A stretch of DNA of 64,000 bases from Hansfordia pulvinata (Eukaryota > Ascomycota > Sordariomycetes > Xylariales): positions 62,001 to 126,000 of the forward strand of contig BJKQ01000029.1 in NCBI GenBank assembly GCA_006538405.1. The letters are read 5' to 3'. A model generated the notes under the pieces. The model had not been told where the DNA came from. It saw only the letters and a list, made by a program, of their open reading frames with translations, and did no database searches. Below are positions 46,258 through 56,824 of this stretch, piece after piece; within the stretch, counting starts at the first letter, position 1, and the number at the start of each line of letters is the position of its first letter. Position numbers and translations under genes: made by a program.

Positions 46258-47183
46258 ATGGATTGTGAGCGAATGAGATCGTCCCGAAGCTGTATGACTG
46301 ACAAACTGACTGATATTTCGCAGTTCATGAATGCTCCAATACTTTTGAGTGTTACATTCCTTTCGATGAACAGCTTCGCTCAAGCGGCAGTTCAGGCACC
46401 ACAATATCGGGCAGCAACAACGTCAGTTCGACAAGATGGCATGATCAAATGTCGGAAATCACTTCAGAACCACACACGTCAAATTTACTCACACGTTTTG
46501 GCGATCCAAGCGATGTCATATTTTCCAATCCCACCCATCTAGCGTTAGAAAATCAGTTTGACGACTTGGTCAACACAGGCCTTGATGCTTCACAAATGGA
46601 AGCAGGTGCTCTTTAGAGTACACCATTTATTGTTGCATCAGAAATGTATGGATCGCAAAACGCAGCTGCTGGAACCCCCAGAAATAACGACAATATTCGC
46701 TCCGGACCAGGCATAAATGCCTCTCCCACCCGCGAATATGAATCGCTAGATGACTTTCACTCATTTCTAAATCTCCCGCCCCTTGTTCAGTCAAGTGGGT
46801 TTGAGGTCCCACCACCGCACAATCTCGTTTCATCGACGACGTCATCGTCGACGCAACGTGCACAGTCAGTTCATCATTGAAGCTTCCGGTTTGTGAGTGC
46901 CGAATATTGATCGAATATTGATCGAATCTTCAGCTCTGCCATCAAGAACATCTCATGCCCATACTGCCACATTAGCATGGCGAAAGCTAGTGACATGGAG
47001 AGACATGTCAATACCCACCAACGCCTACCGCGCTTCCACTGCAGTCAATGCCCTGGGGCTACTTTCACCAGGAGAGATAACTTGAGGCGGCACATGAGAA
47101 GATTTCATGCACACCATACGTGGTCATTGGCAGCTCAACAATATGACGCTCGTTCCCCTTCCACAGGAAAGATTACTCCATGA
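46258..47183 (+). pseudogene. C2H2 zinc-finger gene with one nonsense codon
   Basis: Model: exon 1 46258-46264 (ATGGATT only), intron 46265-46323 (59 bp, branch ACTGAC), exon 2 46324-46864, intron 46865-46933 (69 bp, GTCAGT...CTTCAG), exon 3 46934-47183; total 266 codons in one frame. Exon 3 holds two C2H2 fingers: CPYC-x(12)-H-x3-H and CSQC...RRDNLRRHMRRFH. Exon 2 is acidic and Ser/Thr-rich, as in an activation region. At 46614-46616 a TAG interrupts exon 2 (after MEAGAL), and the same frame continues; CAG to TAG is the simplest cause. No usable intron covers the stop. The product would otherwise be a nuclear DNA-binding protein. Its 3' end is 130 bp from a pogo transposon fragment. Confidence 0.7.
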
Positions 47184-47312
47184 CTCGAAAGAAGTGATAT
47201 GCGATAACAAAATGGAATGTGAATATTTCGTACAGATCAAAAGCACAGTGTGCGACGTCTGGGGCAATACCCCTTTCGCAGGAAAACACTTTGCACCAAT
47301 GGATACGCGCGT

Positions 47313-47815
47313 TGTACCGAGCTACCTGATGGAAGTAGAAATGAAAAGTGAATGACAGAAACATCAGCAGTGTCTTGGTCGACTCCGAAGAAAAGAAATG
47401 AACTTCATGGCCAGTTAAGATTATTTAGCACTCTGGAGAAAGATCAGGATACGCAGCGCCTGCTCTTTCGAAAGGTCCGACATGGCTTTGATCAGCAGGC
47501 GTACCAGCTGGCAGTAGCCCAGCCGAATATTGGGGCTTTGCAAGCACAGGTCGATGCCGGAAGAGCTAGGAAGCGGAGCAAGGTCAGAATAAGCCCGAAT
47601 TCGAAGTTCACCAACATGGAGGCCATCCGAAGGGCGCAAACTGAAGCCGTTGGGGTTGAGGGTAGCACAATCGACACTAGCGATGCTGAGAACCCTAATG
47701 ATACTAAAAGTTGCATTGTTGTAGCAGTATAATGTCCCGTGAAGTTGTTCTATGTTCAAGCGTTGAAAATTAAGCCGTGTCATCTTCGGGGTGACCGAAA
47801 GTAGGTGTGGGACGT
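47313..47815 (+). mobile_element. 3' fragment of a pogo/Fot1-like transposon
   Basis: Similar to the last 126 codons and the 3' terminus of the transposon at 25946-27700, in opposite orientation. Similarity begins abruptly at about 47313 (TGTACCGAGCT) and ends at ACGT at 47815, followed by TA. The frame 47352-47729 is still open (TETSAVSWSTPKKR to the C-terminus) but lacks the DNA-binding and DDE domains, so it cannot act. Confidence 0.85.
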
Positions 47816-48929
47816 TAAAGGGGCAAAAAGGAAGAGGCAGACCGGTGCATTTTACCAGGACTAAAGAACGACTTAGGTCAGTACAAAGGCATTTGCATAA
47901 CTCGTAGGCTCTCCGCCCTGCTCGGCTTACTTAGGGGGCAGTTAAAAGGCTTAACGACAAGACCACAAAGTAGATTCGAGGCATTTGCGTGCATAATCCA
48001 GGTCTAGTCGGAGGTACAGTTGAAGCCCGAAAGGCGCCACTTTCGAAGCCCGATCGGCGCCACTCGGTGGCGAACCAGGACCATTTCGTGGTTCGGACAA
48101 CTAGAAAGTGCCGAGGCCGACCGCGGGACTTTTGGATAATCTAGGACCATTGCAAGTTTTATGTGCGAAGCGGGTCCCTAATGATAGAGACGCCGCCGCC
48201 CGCTTAGGTTAACCCTCAGGCATACAAGTTGGGTCGTGATTTAAATCATCATCTGTTCGACGCCTACGATTGACGGGAACATAGAATACTTTGATAAAAC
48301 TTGTAAAATCTACCAGTGCCTATCACTTCGTGGGACCAGAACCCGGACACGAGCCACCGCGGCGCCACTTCGTTCCTGTGAGTGGTAAAAGCGTCTTGCC
48401 CCTCACTTTCCCCGGAGCAGGGTAGCTGGTAGAGAAAAGTAAAGAGCAAGCACAGCGGTCATAAGAAAAAATCAAGGGTAGGATACTCCCTGTAATCGGT
48501 TCCAAGCTTATACCGGGGTCTTCGGGAACTACAATGCTGCAAGCCCGAACCCTGCTGGCCTACGCAAGTGAGCAACCTCGACGTGGTATGAGGTTTTTCT
48601 AGTCTGAGTTTATTATTAGACCCATTCTATTATGCTTGACGCTCGGTAAACTTTTATTAGACATAGTTCAGAGAATAACTTTTTTGAAAAAGCTTGACGT
48701 TTGGTAAACTTTTATTAGACATAGTTCAGAGAATAAATTTTTAATGTTTTTGGTTAACACAACCCGCAACTTGAAAAAATGCTTGGCAGTTCTGTTAAAT
48801 ATCTTGATAAATATGTTATTGCTACTTTCAACTTTCCCTGGATTTTTCTGTCCTAAACAGCATCTGCAGAAGAAACATATTATAGTGTGAAATTCTTCAA
48901 ATTATATTTCAAGCTTCATATTTCTCGGG
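47816..48929. other. No supported gene; short repeats
   Basis: Contains imperfect duplicated words (AAGCCCGA...GGCGCCACT near 48015-48065) and the 58-bp tandem duplication listed separately. The tract 48230-48540 has a composition that recalls an LTR or leader remnant, but no matching second LTR or coding domain is visible. Confidence 0.45.
48634..48738. repeat. 58-bp tandem duplication
   Basis: Two near-identical units beginning GCTTGACG(C/T)(T/C)(C/T)GGTAAACT and containing TTATTAGACATAGTTCAGAG, the first 48634-48691, the second from 48692. It lies about 0.2 kb upstream of the small secreted protein gene. Confidence 0.85.
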
Positions 48930-49477
48930 ATGCACGTTCCAACATTTTGCGTCTTGGCTGCCGCTGTCTCTACAGCGTTGGCAGCACCGCAAAAAGCACC
49001 ATCTGAAATGGGCTTAGGTGCTGTAAGCTCCGCCCATCACGCTTCAATTGAACATGGCCTCAATGCTCGGTCGGACCCCGAGTAAGTAATAGGTTTTGGT
49101 TAATTGTTTTCTCTCCTTCATACCAGAAACCGCAGTTGACTGACAAGGCACAAAGATGGCTTGACTATGGTAACGAGTTTTATCGAACCAATCATCCTCA
49201 GAACTGGGCAGCGCTAGTCCGGAAATGGCAAGAGCTTAACGAAAGCAAACGGATCTTGGCTACTCAATACTTGGATTTGTTTGCTGAAGGGGCAAATAAG
49301 ATTGCTCAGGGCGCCCATGAAGGACGTGTGGACTGCCTGGTTGCCTTGCAAAGATTCAAGACTTATGTTCAGGGGAAGGAAGATATGGATGATAACGATG
49401 CCGAGAGATATTTCAGCGACGACTACGCGACATATCCTATTGGTTGGTTCCTGGCTCTTGTTGTGGCTTGGATTTAG
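48930..49477 (+). CDS. Small secreted protein (147 aa)
   Basis: Model: exon 1 48930-49022, intron 49023-49126 (104 bp, GTAAGC...ACCAG), exon 2 49127-49477; phase 0. The N-terminus is a textbook signal peptide, MHVPTFCVLAAAVSTALA, cleaved before APQKAP. The mature protein (about 129 residues) is helical and charged with one cysteine, and ends in a short hydrophobic stretch (GWFLALVVAWI). An alternative donor at 49082 (GTAAGT) would break the frame, so the earlier donor is preferred. No family recognised. Size and secretion fit a candidate effector, but that is inference. Confidence 0.65.
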
Positions 49478-51606
49478 TTTTCAAGTTTAGGTACAGAATT
49501 AGGGCTTGCAAGCACCGTAGCCAGTGACGGTGTTGATAAACTCTTAGTTATTGACCGCACCTCAATAGCCCCACCGGCACGTGCGCGGTGCACAGAACTT
49601 CGATGATGCTTCTTCCATAGATGTGCGATGTGCGATGCGCGGTTTTGTAGAACATGGCGTAACCTGCTAAGAATACAATCGAAGTCAAGATTGACCCATC
49701 AAGGGTCAATCTGATTGCTATTCAAAGTTAATGTTAGCAGCATGTCTTAGAGGTTTTGAACACTGTCACATGGACGGTACCAGTGATGAGAGCAAAAAGG
49801 GCGAGTCCCTCTTCGCCTCTGGAAACAGTGTCTGTGGCGAGGTTCAAGAACATGATGCACGCAGTTGCGACCCTCCGACTCAGCCAGGACTCCGCGCATT
49901 TTCCTCCGCAACGATACTGAGGTAAGCCATGATGTATGTTTCCCCGTGGCAGGCTGCAGTGTGTAGTGCGTGGATAAGAGCTGTCTGTTCAAAAAAGGAG
50001 CTCGACACGGTCAGAGTTTGCTTGAGGCTGGTACAATGCCACAACTCTAGAGAAGAACTCGATGCACTACCCTGAGGGTTATCTAATTGCATACACCAGA
50101 TAGCGGATGATATTGCCGCAAGGGGAGTTTCTGTGTGTACGCCCCCGACTTTATGACATCAACCCTTGCATTCAGGTCCCCGGCGGCGACAGGGCATAAC
50201 AGTGAGAGTCGCCGACCATGGTACATACGCGTCCCCGAGCGGCGAGAGGTCATAGCGTTAGAAGCCGCCGAGCATGTTATTTATAGACGCGTATGTTTAT
50301 GAACATATTCATGTATGCATGTTTAATCAATTATCTTATAAAGTCGGTCCAAAGTAGCCGGGCTTGTACATGAAAACAAATGGTACATACACCCTTCTCC
50401 TGTGCGACTTAGCTCTTTGCGCACTCCGCAGCGAAAGAGCAGCTATTATGCTCAGCTGCCTGAAAAACATGTACCAAAGAGTTGTACGCTCGTGTCGCTC
50501 ATACGGCGCTTTCGTATACGACAGAAGCTGTACGTAGCGGGCTCGTCTACATCAACCGTCAGGGTGTGACGAGCAAGGGTTTTGCCCAGAGGAGAGTGTC
50601 GCATCTTTTCCCGAAGGGCTGTTGGACGATACTATGAGCAGTTAGACCCTTGGGCGCCCCCGGAAAATGCGAGTGTCCATGTATCTGAAACACAATCTGT
50701 TTGTGGAGAAGGCGGCAATGTCTGCTCGTGATACCACGGTTCAATACACTATCCGTCTCCATGTCCTTGGTCCGCCATCGATCGTCTAGAGCGTTTTGCA
50801 CTGACCAGGAAGCCAAATCAACGTCCTCATTCGAAGTCTGTACACCAGGACCATCTGTGCAGACAGTTCAGCGATGGTGAAGGGTCCCTACAGAATAGAG
50901 GAGATATTGATCATTTCGACCCGACGTGTTAAGCTAAGGAACGAGAGACTTGGCGAGGGACTGGACGGGGGATTGGCTCCTAACACCCAATCTTGACCCA
51001 TGACGATGAGTCTCAATGGATGCCCGATGAACACGCGGCGAATCCCACCTTGGATGAGGTGATTCATTGAATTCCAATCGGCCGAGAGCCTGGATCAGCT
51101 TATAACGCGTGTGGCATAACTATCAGCCGGGAACCATTGAATCGTATCGTAGAGAATTTCTCTGATATATCTGTCGACCGGCTGTAAAGCCCTTTGTGAG
51201 GTGGTGCAACACAACAAATCATCTCGCTGAGATGGCAAGTGCCTGGTGAAGCTGGACATCGCCCCTTTTTCAATTACATAGGCACATTTACAATACCGCA
51301 CAATGCTTCGCATGAGACCCTGTCCAGGCGACTTGATACAAGGTGAAAGATAAGAGGTCTAGATAGTTCTAAATCTCAAAGGTCATAGGAAGCGAGTATT
51401 ATCACGACTCACAAATGTCCTCCTCTTGTTTTCGTCGTTCAGTCAAGGTGTATGTTGTTTTAATTTGCGGGCCAATCTTTATATGTCTTGCGCCTTATGT
51501 CTTGCGCCTTATGTCTGCCCACTGCTCCTTTGTAGTCTCGTAGCTGGATAATTTGCAACCAGTTGGAATAACGTATAGGGTATCTCTTTGCACCAGAAAT
51601 GCCTAC
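49478..51606. other. No supported gene
   Basis: A modest imperfect repeat pair occurs near 50175-50275 (two CCCC-GGCGGCGA/GAGGTCATA-like words around CGCGTCCCC), otherwise nothing. Open frames such as 50559-50816 (minus) lack support. Confidence 0.4.
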
Positions 51607-52009
51607 TCAGTAACTGAGACCAAGGTCTTCGATGTCGTCGGTTTCTACATCATATCCAAACTTATCTCGCAAATATTCAGCGCAGTATCTGGAAACAGAT
51701 CGGCCCTTTTTTCCTTTCAGCAGAGCTCTGTCGATACCTGCTTTGACCTTCTTCTTGTCAATGTTTTGGTGGTTAATTCTGTAAGTTCTTCCGCGTGCTG
51801 TGAGAATTACCGCGGTCTCGCTGACATCCCGCGCGGGAAGATCGCGGGTTTGAATCTGAGTTAAGTTAGAGACTGGGAATCCAACCTGCAAGATCAGCCA
51901 TGGCGTCGCTGCTACGTACCTCGTTGCTGCCGGGCTGAATAGGACCGGCAACAGCGATGCTGCCAAGTCCCAGGCAGATAATCAGAGAAGATGCGGAGCT
52001 GAACTTCAT
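51607..52009 (-). CDS. Small secreted protein (112 aa)
   Basis: Model: exon 1 52009-51920 (30 codons), intron 51919-51856 (64 bp, GTACGT...CTAACTTAACTCAG), exon 2 51855-51607 (83 codons with stop); phase 0. Signal peptide MKFSSASSLIICLGLGSIAVAG, then a short propeptide-like IQPGSNE. The mature part is basic in the middle (INHQNIDKKKVKAGIDRALLKGKKG) and acidic at the end (YDVETDDIEDLGLSY), with a single Cys. Using the later acceptor keeps the frame and gives a good branch site. No family recognised. It could be an effector-type protein; the alternative is a decayed larger gene, for which I see no sign. Confidence 0.65.
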
Positions 52010-54384
52010 CTTGGGGCTTGGAGAGGCAAGTGATCTTATCAATAGATAGTGGGAGTGATGTTGTGTTGCGTGCGGTGATAGAGGCGATGAGTTGGAGTGT
52101 CTGATGTCGTGGCTTTAATAAATCTGTCCAGGTCGTCCTATCAGACACCCTTTTATATGTGCATTTCATTGCATAATCCGCGCAAATTCGTATCGTAGTA
52201 CGCGAAGGTGGGAGTCTCCGTGTTGTGGCGTTTCACTGGCTGGTCACGCCTCACGCCCTCCATAAAAGTGGCAATTGAAGCGCCGTGGGGTCCGCAACTC
52301 GATCGCATCGACGACATAGCGGGCGGCAGTAGCGCCCGGCCGTTGCCTCTAAGTAGTCCTCTGTGGCAATAGCATGGGCGATCCCAAGTCGCATCCAATT
52401 GTCCTGTTGTTCATGTATTGCAGGAGGCGCCGCCTTTGCTGCAGCGCCCAAAATGCGGCGGCACAGCCTTAGATGAAGCTTCATGCTTCATCAAGGGAGA
52501 CTGATAGCAAAGGATGACAGGCGACTGGAAGACCCAGGTGTGTACCCGATGCTGATTGAACTTGAGCGGCCAGAAGCCCGACTCGCAGGTATTGGGGTAG
52601 AGTGCCGGCTTGACACTGGCTCAGCAAGTCTGTCGGGCGTACCTGGTGGTGCCATGTGCGACCATCATAGTTCGCACTCCATGGAGGCGCAGTAGCCTCA
52701 CGAGAGTTCTTCGATCCCGGGAAGGTAATCAAGTGCCGTGGTCCGCGTGGCCGCCACTGAAGGCTCACGAGGGTGTGTAGTCACGACAAGCGCTAGATCA
52801 TCTTGCTTCCTTCTCTATTCGTTAAGAGCGCAGTTGCCACTCATTGCGCGGTAGTCTGTAGATCGTCTGAATTGCCCCCTTTGGAGCTATAGCATTCAGC
52901 GAAGGCCGACGCTCAGACGATCCCGGGGGTCTCCGTGTAAATACCGAGAGAATTGAGGTTGAATGGAAGACACTATTATAAATTGCCATCCAGGGAGCCT
53001 ATCGAACAGGTCTTTAAACGGCAGGTTTCGTGCTGTGGAGTCGCTGCGGCCTGGACGTACATGTCACTCATCTAAGGCTGGGTACCGTTTGGTCATGTCG
53101 CATGCATGGGCCGCGATCGCGTGGCGGTCGGCTGGGTCCGGCGAGATGGGGCTCATATCTTGCGGTGCGAAAATCGAACAGTGCACCAATACAATGCAGT
53201 CTCGCCTGGCTAACGGTAGGTACCTACCTACCTTAGGTATACGAGTACCGTGTTAAGCTATGTCACTACACGCAGATAATTCTTTGACCTTTCCCTCCCT
53301 CCCTTAACCCCCGCGTGTATCCCCGTCAGTCGAGCGAACCCGGTGTATCATTCCCGGGCTCTCGTCTTGGGCTTCTGCAACGACGTCGAATGAAGACCGC
53401 TAGTCCGAGCGGACGGGTGGGCCGGTGCCTACATAGGTCGCTACAAAGCAAAAGGCACGATTTCTAAACGTGTTGATGGGCTTTGGAAGCCAAGAAGCTA
53501 GCTCAGTAAAGCCACCTGGGCGACGGCGTAGTGCGGCAGGGGCAGTATTCGCTTCTTCGTGGCAAGACCCACCACACGATGAGACGATTGGTGTCTGATT
53601 CAGCAAGGGACCTACTACTCTTGCCACCGTGAAGCGACATCCCGGACGTGCGCTTATAAGGTCATTGATGCTCCTCAAATTCAGAGATGACTGCCCCAAT
53701 AATTGACCTCCTCGCCTGCGGTCGCTCGTGCCGAATAGCACGGTGTTCTCGTATAGGGATCGATGATCACCTTAGAACGCTAAACACACTAGGTTCGCGA
53801 GAAAACGCCACAACCATGGGGATGAAAGTTGCCTCCCAAGCCATATCCCAGCCTATGCGCTGCAAGAAAGTCACTCCTCCCTTCCAGAGTAGTAAAGCCG
53901 CTCGGACTGGTACTCCGTCCTAGCCCTAGGGCTGGCAGTCCCGATCTGGACTGTGCCCGTCCGTGAATACGCCGCGGGCATCAGGCCAACTGGTAAGTCG
54001 GTAAATAGTCTACAGGTGCTTACGAGTACGCGAATGAGATGGCCTTCTTATCTATCTTAGGCTACCTGGGCCCGTACGCCTTCCCAGAGCTGTCACACGG
54101 GCTGCGTGGTTTTTTATTGCAAAGAGGCCTATGCAGTGTCCTGGGTCAAAACCTCTCCATCACACTCATCTTTGAGGGCAGTCCATGGCCACTAGGCATT
54201 GGGCTAATTGTGTTGAAGCCCGAAGGTGGATTGGTGGTGAGTACGGCTCGCAACCCCTACGACGTGTACGGACATTGTCCGCCGGAGGCAAATGGGATAG
54301 CAGATTGAGTCAATGTACACACATATGCCTAATTACTGACCTTCACTGCATAACGGCCCCTTGTGGCTCTCCACAATCGGCGAC
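52010..54384. other. No supported gene
   Basis: GC-rich stretches with many short overlapping frames, none supported. The first 300 bp are the upstream region of the secreted protein gene. Confidence 0.4.
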
Positions 54385-54672
54385 ATGATAGACCTGCTAC
54401 CATTTACCCTTCTGACCGCTTCCATCTCAATAGCAACATACAAGACTTGCTTGCTCTTGAATTTGGATAACACATCACGTTCGTCTCTTGATCGCAACTT
54501 CAGCAGCAAAATTGTACCGATGTTAATAGATAGGCATGGTAATGAAACGTATTTTCTTAATACTGAATACACCAAGCTACACAGCATCGTGTTTAATTAC
54601 CCCGAAGATAATCTGCGAATAGATCGTAGCGCAATATCAGTTAAAGTGCCTCTGCAGGACGTCCATACTTGA
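54385..54672 (+). CDS. Possible small secreted protein (95 aa), weak
   Basis: An open frame starting MIDLLPFTLLTASISIA, which could be a signal peptide, followed by about 75 residues of mixed composition (NETYFLNTEYTKLHSIVFNYPEDN). No intron or family. It ends 47 bp before the LINE insertion. It may be chance; the composition is more protein-like than most frames here. Confidence 0.3.
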   Translation: MIDLLPFTLLTASISIATYKTCLLLNLDNTSRSSLDRNFSSKIVPMLIDRHGNETYFLNTEYTKLHSIVFNYPEDNLRIDRSAISVKVPLQDVHT

Positions 54673-54719
54673 ACGTGAAATCGTGGCCAGTGCTATCGCG
54701 CGTGTAGCCTCTTCAGATT

Positions 54720-54735
54720 ATCTGCAATTCTCTAG
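54720..54735. repeat. Target-site duplication, left copy
   Basis: ATCTGCAATTCTCTAG, identical to 55956-55971; flanks the truncated LINE. Confidence 0.95.
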
Positions 54736-55955
54736 ATTGATTGATTGATTAAGTTTAACGTGGGTTCCATCCCTAGAAGGGCCTGCCACGCCTCCCAGAG
54801 CCGTACATCGCAGGGTTGTGGAGGAGTCGGTAAATACATTCTGTACGTCGCGCACGTGCCCATCCCCGTTATTGCGACCGTCTGGATGTAGCCATCCAGC
54901 CTTGAACCTCCATTCCTCGTTGGCTATCTCGGGCAAATGCTCGTGAAGAAGCCGCTGCCCTCCACAAACTTGGCCCACTCCACACTACCCTCCCCTAATA
55001 AATGAGTGAACTCTGCCCGAGGCACATGCCTCGGCAGCAGTCTGTTACCTCGCAATCTTCTGCAGAAGAAGATGTGCTGAGGTGACTTTCTCTCCCCGCA
55101 GCTGCAATGGATCTTGGTGTCCTCGTGCTGGAAACGCTCGTGGTACAGCGCGAAGTCGCCATGGCCGCTTCGTGCTGCTAAAAGCCGGTGGATCGTTTCC
55201 CGTCGGAAAACGGCCAGGTGTTTGGAAACCGCTGGACGTCGATGAATCTTCTGGTATCGCGGTTCGGCCTGATTCCTCCACCAGGACTTGAATTCCTCTC
55301 CATTGACTTGCCTCATATGTCTCTTCACCCACGCAGCTGTTGGCGGGTCGTCGTGAAGCAGGCTCATTCTGGCACCTTCTCTGGCCAGCCGGTCGGCCGC
55401 TTCATTGCCTTCAATATCGCAATGGCCAGGGATCCATTTGACTGTGACCCCTGGCAGGTGCGATCGCGCGATATCTTGGAAGCGTAGGAAGATAGCCTGT
55501 GAAGATTCGGGAGGTGTCCCGTCCAGCCCGTCCACCACCGACGTGTTATCAAGGCACACGTAGATGTGGCTATGAGTGCCAATCGCCCGCGCCGCTGCGA
55601 GCCCCTGCAGAGCTCCGTAGACCTCCGCGTCGACCACCTCTGCACGGCCGAGTCGACCCATGCCATGGTAGATCTCTGTCGTTGTGCCCCCGGCTCGGAT
55701 GCTGTAGCCCCAGCCTGTCCGTGTCAGCGCGTTTTCGTGGAGCTGCGATCCATCCGAGTAGACGATTAGATCCGTGTCGGCATCCCGTTTAGAGAGCCAC
55801 ACCCGGAAGAGATCCGCCTCTGTCTTCTTGTCCTGTCTGTGGGGAGCTTGCTTGTGGGACGGTTCAATCAGGGCTGGCCTTGGATAAGTCGGCACCAGTT
55901 GGTAGCTCCTCTGTAGTCGTGTGGGTTCCTTGCGTGCTTGTACGGGTAGTCGGCC
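54736..55955 (-). mobile_element. 5'-truncated LINE copy, 1220 bp
   Basis: Reverse orientation copy of the 3' part of the element at 1-3850. It ends with four AATC units (read as GATT on the plus strand) and breaks off at the position equivalent to about 2619 in copy 1. Both sides carry the same 16-bp sequence, the mark of target-primed insertion with incomplete reverse transcription. Confidence 0.95.
54924..55955 (-). pseudogene. LINE ORF2 fragment: RNase H and zinc-knuckle end
   Basis: Open from the truncation point through RNase H (YSDGSQ, AEVYGAL, EGNEAADRLA) and the CSC...H...C motif. RT and endonuclease are absent, so it is non-functional. Near the end (EWAKFVEGSG) it differs from copy 1 by a 7-bp deletion that shifts frame and ends the protein early at 54924. 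Sequence is otherwise very close to copy 1, so the two insertions are probably of similar age. Confidence 0.9.
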
Positions 55956-55971
55956 ATCTGCAATTCTCTAG
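55956..55971. repeat. Target-site duplication, right copy
   Basis: Identical to 54720-54735 (ATCTGCAATTCTCTAG). Confidence 0.95.
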
Positions 55972-56824
55972 TACCAAAAAAGCCCCCCATCGTCTTCTCT
56001 GTATCGACAATCATTACATGCGGATGAAAATCATCGAAAGTAGCTTGCACGGGACACGACTCTTCTCAGCCATCGTCCAAAGCAGACGACGTAAGGGCTG
56101 TAGCTGCGAACTTGGGGACTTTACTAACATGCCAAACCAGACGCATCTTGACGGCGCCGACGGAATGTTTGGGCTAACGCTCGTTAGTGCAACTGATGAG
56201 CAGCGAAATTCTAACTGTTCTATTGGATGATTCCATCAGTTTACAACTTGTAATCGTTCATGAGGCTGATTCGTTTTCTCGCTAAGGTTTCAAAGATCTG
56301 AGGCCCTCAAACATTTGCTTATTGTGATAGAAGCGGACCCGTGTCTTCGGTGCTCTTTCAATACCTCGATACAAATGTATCGGAATAACCAAGGAAAGGC
56401 TAACGACCAAACATTTATGGATCGAAAAGCATTCATCGCCCAAGCAGTGCCACTTTCCGATTTATTAGCGATGTGCCAGGCTGCAACGCAGATAAGGAGC
56501 TCGCGCACTTCAAAACACGACATACATAGAAGCTGAAAAGAAGTCGCCAGCTGCACCCGACGATGGCCTCAGGGCTCTTGCCCATTGCTGAAGGGTCCCC
56601 TGAACAACGCAATTGCTTTGGCACAAGCTCTTGAGATATTTCGGCACGGTGGGAAAATGAAATTTTGATTGTCAATTCCTGAGTACATGTTTTGGATCTA
56701 GTTTCGGGTTTGGAGATGACTGCGTAGCGCAGAAAGGGCAAGTTTGAACGCCCTCTGCAAAGTTTATGGTTCAAGCAGTTCATAAAAAAGAAATACGTCT
56801 TTAAAGAGTCTTAGAACTTCAAAA
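55972..56824. other. No supported gene
   Basis: Flank of the LINE insertion and 3' flank of the C2H2 gene. Only short frames. Confidence 0.45.

Noticed and set aside
48230..48540. Possible solo LTR or retrotransposon leader
   Set aside because: No second LTR, no target duplication and no gag/pol remnant could be found.
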